Below, one piece after another: positions 60,823 to 64,000 of a stretch of 64,000 bases of DNA; position 1 is the stretch's first letter, and each line of letters starts with the position of its first letter. Made by a program: the position numbers and the translations under genes. The stretch comes from Mesorhizobium sp. B4-1-4 (GTDB taxonomy: Bacteria > Pseudomonadota > Alphaproteobacteria > Rhizobiales > Rhizobiaceae). A model generated the notes under the pieces. It was not told the origin of the DNA. It did not search any database and saw nothing but the letters and a program-made list of their open reading frames with translations. The stretch spans positions 3,286,001-3,350,000 of the forward strand of contig NZ_CP083950.1 of the NCBI RefSeq assembly GCF_006439395.2, written 5' to 3'.

Positions 60823-62718
60823 TCAGGTATGATCGCCCCACACGTTTTGCCGGCTTCCAAACGAGCCATGTGCGGCCGCCACGCGTCGATGCTTGGACGT
60901 CATTGCCCGAGCTTTCGTGAGAAGCGCGCCAAGTATCTGCGTCCTGGTGGCTTGCAGTATTCTGACAAGTTCCCCTAGCGTGTCGACGTGCGTCTTTCCC
61001 CACTCCGCGACAAGCACGACGCCGTCGAGGACCGATCCCACGATCAGGTCATCCGCCCCAGATACAAGCGTCGGCAGATCGACGATGACGATGTCGTAAG
61101 CTGCAGGTTGATAGGCTGCCGGGTCGCTGGCGCTAAGGTCCGAGAGGACGGCCTGCATGTTTCTGGGTACGAGCAGGTTCTTGGCATCCACCACCGAACT
61201 TGGAAGCACGTCGAATGGCCGCCCCGGAGCACGCATGATGTTGAACTGGACATGATCCTGGCACTCTGTGGCTTGGATACTCAAACGGCCAAGCAGCCGT
61301 GTAGTGATCGTCGAGCTCCGAACGTCGGCGTCAATCAGCAACGTCTTCAAACCGGACATCGAGTAAAGCGTGGCAAGATTGCTGGCGACGGAACTCTTCT
61401 GACTGCTGTTCGAAACAGCGGTCAGCCCGAGGAACCTGACCGGGTGGCTCGTTTCTGCAAGGCTGATTTCGGTCCGCAGCTTCCTAAGGCTCTGGCTGTA
61501 TCGCGACCAGGGATATCTGGTCACCTCGTCGACGTTCCCGAATTCCCTGTACTTGCCCGCGGGCGGCAATTCTCCGATGCACTCTATTCCTAGATTGTCG
61601 CGAATGTGACGTGGCGACCGTATGGTCCAATCGAACGAATGCCGCGCGAAAGAGAGACCAATGCCGACAATGAGGCCTGCAACACCGGCGAAGGCCAGCA
61701 CCAGCTTCGGCTTCGGAGCGCTTGGAGAAAGCGGTGCTGTCGCGGCCGTGATCACTCTTGCATCGGCAACTGGGTATGATTGTTGGCTTACCGAATTCGT
61801 ATACGCCTGCAGGAAGCTTTCGTACATTTTCCGATAGGTGTCTGCAGTAACCTCAAGTTCTTCGAGGGTAGGCTCGGGATTGATTCCGTCGCCGTCACCG
61901 GGACCATTACCCACGCTGTAATCGTGTCGAGAACGGAATTCTTGTGCTCTCGCCATCGCCGCGTTCATCTGGGTGCGCAGCTGCTGAAGCCGCTTTTCTA
62001 GCCACGCCCCGCCTTCCTTTGCAGCCTCGGCCTTGGTATCGATCTGCTCGTGCACGAAGGCATCAGCCGTTGCATTCGCAATCTTGGCGGCGCCCTCGGG
62101 ATCGGCGGAGGTGAAGGATATGTCTATCGCGTAGGAGACACCGACCCTTCGCACGTCGAGGCCATTACGAAAGATCAACATGCTGAGACGAGACTTCTGG
62201 TAGTCGGTCAGCTTCGCCGACGACTGGGGATCGCCTAAACCGAGATGTCCCCAGAGCGCGATCAGCGAGGCATTTTTCTGGAGCCCTAGAGCCTCGACTG
62301 TGACATCCTTTATTTTCCTGAATCTCTCCACCAGCACCGGGGCCTGAGGGCGATTGAAATTCGCGTCTTCAATCAGTTTCAACTGATCGATGACCATGGA
62401 AGCAATTTTTTCAGATTGCATTACTGCGATCTGACTTTCCACTTGCGCAGTATCCAACGAAAGATTGACTTCGCCTCCCTCTTGCAGATGTTGTGGCAGC
62501 TTTGGCTCGATCAGGATCTGCGTACTGGCGGTAAAAACCGGGTCGGTCGTCGCATTGTAAAACCATGCGACTAAGAGAGCCGCAGCAAGACAGGCCGTAA
62601 CAGTTCCGACATAATGTCTCAGAAACCCGGTTATGTCCGAGAGGCCGATAAATTCCTGCTCGGCATTAGCTTGTTGATTGGTTGCCAAAGGCCATTGGTT
62701 GGCGAACAATCGGTTCAT
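60823..62718 (-). CDS. Wzc/ExoP-like chain-length protein with a degenerate kinase P-loop
   Basis: 631 residues. A Wzz domain (helix about 38-56), a coiled-coil region (about 210-330), a second helix (LVLAFAGVAGLIVGIGLSFA, about 345), then a BY-kinase-like domain. Its Walker A position reads AVSNSSQKSSVASNLA (Gln about residue 439 in place of the essential Gly), while Walker A' TLLIDADVRSS and a Walker B-like VIVDLPTLV remain. The C-terminus has no tyrosine cluster. Kinase activity is doubtful, so it may act only as the co-polymerase in chain-length control. A 6-base-arm hairpin lies just upstream at 62739-62753. Confidence 0.88.
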   Translation of the reverse strand: MNRLFANQWPLATNQQANAEQEFIGLSDITGFLRHYVGTVTACLAAALLVAWFYNATTDPVFTASTQILIEPKLPQHLQEGGEVNLSLDTAQVESQIAVMQSEKIASMVIDQLKLIEDANFNRPQAPVLVERFRKIKDVTVEALGLQKNASLIALWGHLGLGDPQSSAKLTDYQKSRLSMLIFRNGLDVRRVGVSYAIDISFTSADPEGAAKIANATADAFVHEQIDTKAEAAKEGGAWLEKRLQQLRTQMNAAMARAQEFRSRHDYSVGNGPGDGDGINPEPTLEELEVTADTYRKMYESFLQAYTNSVSQQSYPVADARVITAATAPLSPSAPKPKLVLAFAGVAGLIVGIGLSFARHSFDWTIRSPRHIRDNLGIECIGELPPAGKYREFGNVDEVTRYPWSRYSQSLRKLRTEISLAETSHPVRFLGLTAVSNSSQKSSVASNLATLYSMSGLKTLLIDADVRSSTITTRLLGRLSIQATECQDHVQFNIMRAPGRPFDVLPSSVVDAKNLLVPRNMQAVLSDLSASDPAAYQPAAYDIVIVDLPTLVSGADDLIVGSVLDGVVLVAEWGKTHVDTLGELVRILQATRTQILGALLTKARAMTSKHRRVAAAHGSFGSRQNVWGDHT

Positions 62719-62738
62719 TCAATGTCTCCCGCGGGCGG

Positions 62739-62753
62739 GGAGGAATATCCTCC
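62739..62753. repeat. Short inverted repeat upstream of the ExoP-like gene
   Basis: GGAGGA-ATA-TCCTCC, perfect 6-base arms with a 3-base loop, 21 bases before the ATG at 62718 on the minus strand. It could be a regulator site or affect translation. Confidence 0.35.
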
Positions 62754-62911
62754 TTACACGCCGCCCTGATACAGGAGCTTCATGGCGTCCGACCGATGAT
62801 ACGTTTGAGCCGAGGTCCCACGATCCCAAGCTTAAAAAAGACTACGCCGGCGTGAGCGAAGGTAAACGCCGCCAATTGGCGTATGGACCTACGCCCTATG
62901 GGACCGAAGAA

Positions 62912-63235
62912 TCACGGCAGACCGGCCCTCATCCTCGTCAAAAATGACATTTTCTGTTCCAGCAGCAAGTGTCGTGCCCGGTTGGCCTCCAGCGCCTGCG
63001 TGAGAATTTCGAGCTTCGCCGACATGCTTTCGTTGTTCTCGCCGTTTTCACTCGCCTCGAGGGAAAATGCAGCACAGTCCGTCATCCGTTTCCGAGCTCG
63101 GTGGAGTTGCTCCGATTCTCTTTCGATTTGTGGCAGAATGCTATCGAGCATACGTGCCAAGCGCCTGAAGTGCCTGTCATCGACCTTCCTTTGGAAGGGG
63201 AACCCGATTGATGTCAGCGGCATCATGCGTCCCAC
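62912..63235 (-). CDS. Hypothetical helical protein upstream of the ExoP-like gene
   Basis: 107 residues from the start at 63235 (a second ATG a few codons in, at MPLTSIGFPFQRKVDDRHFR, is also possible). Composition is soluble and strongly helical/coiled (ILPQIERESEQLHRARKRMT, KLEILTQALEANRARHLLLE). No recognised domain. It precedes the ExoP-like gene by 193 bases on the same strand and may be part of its transcription unit. Confidence 0.5.
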   Translation of the reverse strand: MGRMMPLTSIGFPFQRKVDDRHFRRLARMLDSILPQIERESEQLHRARKRMTDCAAFSLEASENGENNESMSAKLEILTQALEANRARHLLLEQKMSFLTRMRAGLP

Positions 63236-63436
63236 AATTGAGATCAGCGCCCGACGCGGACCTGCTTTCCACGATACTTGGTCGCCATGCCCGGACGAGA
63301 CATACTTTCGGTCATCGATCGGTATCTCCTATTGGATGAGGAGGCGCGGACCGGGACGTAGGGCTACCCGAATTCATGAAGCGGCTGGGGCTCGCCAGCG
63401 TGTTAGGAATGTTGGCGCAAATTCGGAGCGGTATCC

Positions 63437-64000
63437 GTGACCCTAAAAGTAGTGAGCCAAGCCAAGCCGAACACATTCGCGTTCGAGAACAATGCTCTCA
63501 TCAAAGCCACTGGCTTCCGAGAATATGATGCGCGCTGGTGGTTTGGCCACCCGGGCTCGGAGAAAGAGCCCGAGCTCAATTTGGTGGGCGTCCAAGCGCT
63601 GGGCATGGGGCTCGGCACCTTGATCCGGCGAATGGGCGTAGGCCCGGACATGATCACCGGTCACGACTTTCGCAGCTATTCCATGTCCATAAAGATGGCG
63701 CTGGTCTGCGGACTGATGGCAGCTGGCGCACGTGTCAAGGACATCGGCCTGGCGCTTTCCCCCACGGCCTATTTCGCCCAGTTCGCGCTCAACGCCCCTT
63801 CTGTTGCCATGGTAACTGCCTCTCACAACGAGAACGGCTGGACCGGCGTGAAGATGGGCGCGCAAAGACCTCTTACTTTTGGCCCTGACCAGATGACGGC
63901 GCTGAAAGCGCTTGTTCTGAACGGCGACTTCGATCTGGTGGGTGGCGGAAGCTACGAATTCGTGTCCGACTTTCGTCAGCGATACATCGAAGACTTGACT
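63437..64000 (+). CDS. Phosphomannomutase/phosphoglucomutase, 5' part (cut by window end)
   Basis: 188 codons run open to the window end. GTG start at 63437 with GGAG eight bases upstream. The start AFENNALIKATGFREYDARW matches the ManB/ExoC N-terminus, GHDFRSYSMSIKMALVCGLM and LALSPTAYFAQFAL follow, and the active-site serine loop is in VTASHNENGWTGVKMG (about residue 124). It would interconvert hexose 6- and 1-phosphates to feed GDP-mannose or CDP/UDP-glucose. Long frames on the other phases here are shadows. Confidence 0.9.
   Translation, partial: MTLKVVSQAKPNTFAFENNALIKATGFREYDARWWFGHPGSEKEPELNLVGVQALGMGLGTLIRRMGVGPDMITGHDFRSYSMSIKMALVCGLMAAGARVKDIGLALSPTAYFAQFALNAPSVAMVTASHNENGWTGVKMGAQRPLTFGPDQMTALKALVLNGDFDLVGGGSYEFVSDFRQRYIEDLT

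Noticed and set aside
63538..63888. 116-codon frame near the right end
   Set aside because: Out of frame with the phosphomannomutase, which has clear active-site motifs in the same DNA.
1..64000. tRNA, rRNA, CRISPR array, nod box or prophage
   Set aside because: None recognised on reading both strands; no tandem short repeats with spacers and no integrase or phage genes.

Overview
The window looks like chromosomal DNA of a Mesorhizobium-like alphaproteobacterium (Rhizobiales, Phyllobacteriaceae). It is GC-rich and tightly packed. It carries rhizobial-type exopolysaccharide genes (ExoF/ExoP/ExoY-like) and several sites matching the alphaproteobacterial general-stress sigma factor (EcfG/RpoE2) consensus. 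Genus is inferred from gene content, not from a marker gene. I see no rRNA, tRNA, CRISPR array or intact insertion sequence.

Left part (1-11.8 kb), accessory metabolism and stress: a frameshifted SnoaL-like fragment, an SDR oxidoreductase, the 3' relic of a cytochrome c gene, an EmrA/EmrB-type efflux pair, two SnoaL-like proteins, a quinone oxidoreductase and an NmrA-like protein. Then come an isochorismatase-family hydrolase, an overlapping GFA-protein / ATP-dependent DNA ligase / HD-domain run, a YciE-like ferritin, a very acidic small protein and a flavodoxin-like protein.

Respiratory block (11.8-23.7 kb, all minus strand): a near-gapless operon encoding Alternative Complex III (ActA-ActB-ActC-ActD-ActE-ActF), an unknown one-helix protein, a SCO copper chaperone, and a caa3-type cytochrome c oxidase (subunit II with fused cytochrome c, then I, III, IV). 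Most genes overlap by 4-8 bases. Subunit I has the YSHPAVY signature of an A2-type oxidase. Together they would move electrons from quinol through ActA/ActE to oxygen without a bc1 complex. A perfect EcfG-type promoter precedes actA.

Stress block (24.2-30.6 kb): DUF2231 protein plus sorbosone-dehydrogenase-like lipoprotein, two PRC-barrel proteins, DUF6894, DUF3309 and DUF3606 small proteins, a Crp/Fnr regulator and a flavin oxidoreductase. Five perfect GGAAC-N16-CGTT sites and three weaker ones lie in front of genes between 8 and 31 kb, which suggests a clustered general-stress regulon that includes the respiratory operon.

Scar (30.7-32 kb): an in-frame fusion of an IS481-type transposase N-terminus to the GroEL C-terminus, followed by a frameshifted IS5-type transposase tail.

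Right part (32-64 kb), a surface polysaccharide locus: seven glycosyltransferases, a pyruvyltransferase, Wzx-like flippase, Wzy-like polymerase, FemAB-like acyltransferase, LuxR-type regulator and class III aminotransferase. There is also a nucleotide-sugar module (C-methyltransferase, RfbF-like cytidylyltransferase, PIG-L deacetylase, RfbC-like epimerase, DUF4910 protein, SDR epimerase), a secreted glycoside hydrolase with a DUF4214 tail, an outer-membrane export protein, an ExoY-like initiating transferase, a Wzc/ExoP-like protein with a damaged P-loop, and a phosphomannomutase cut by the window end. The module points to a branched, possibly amino-substituted CDP-sugar in the repeat unit.
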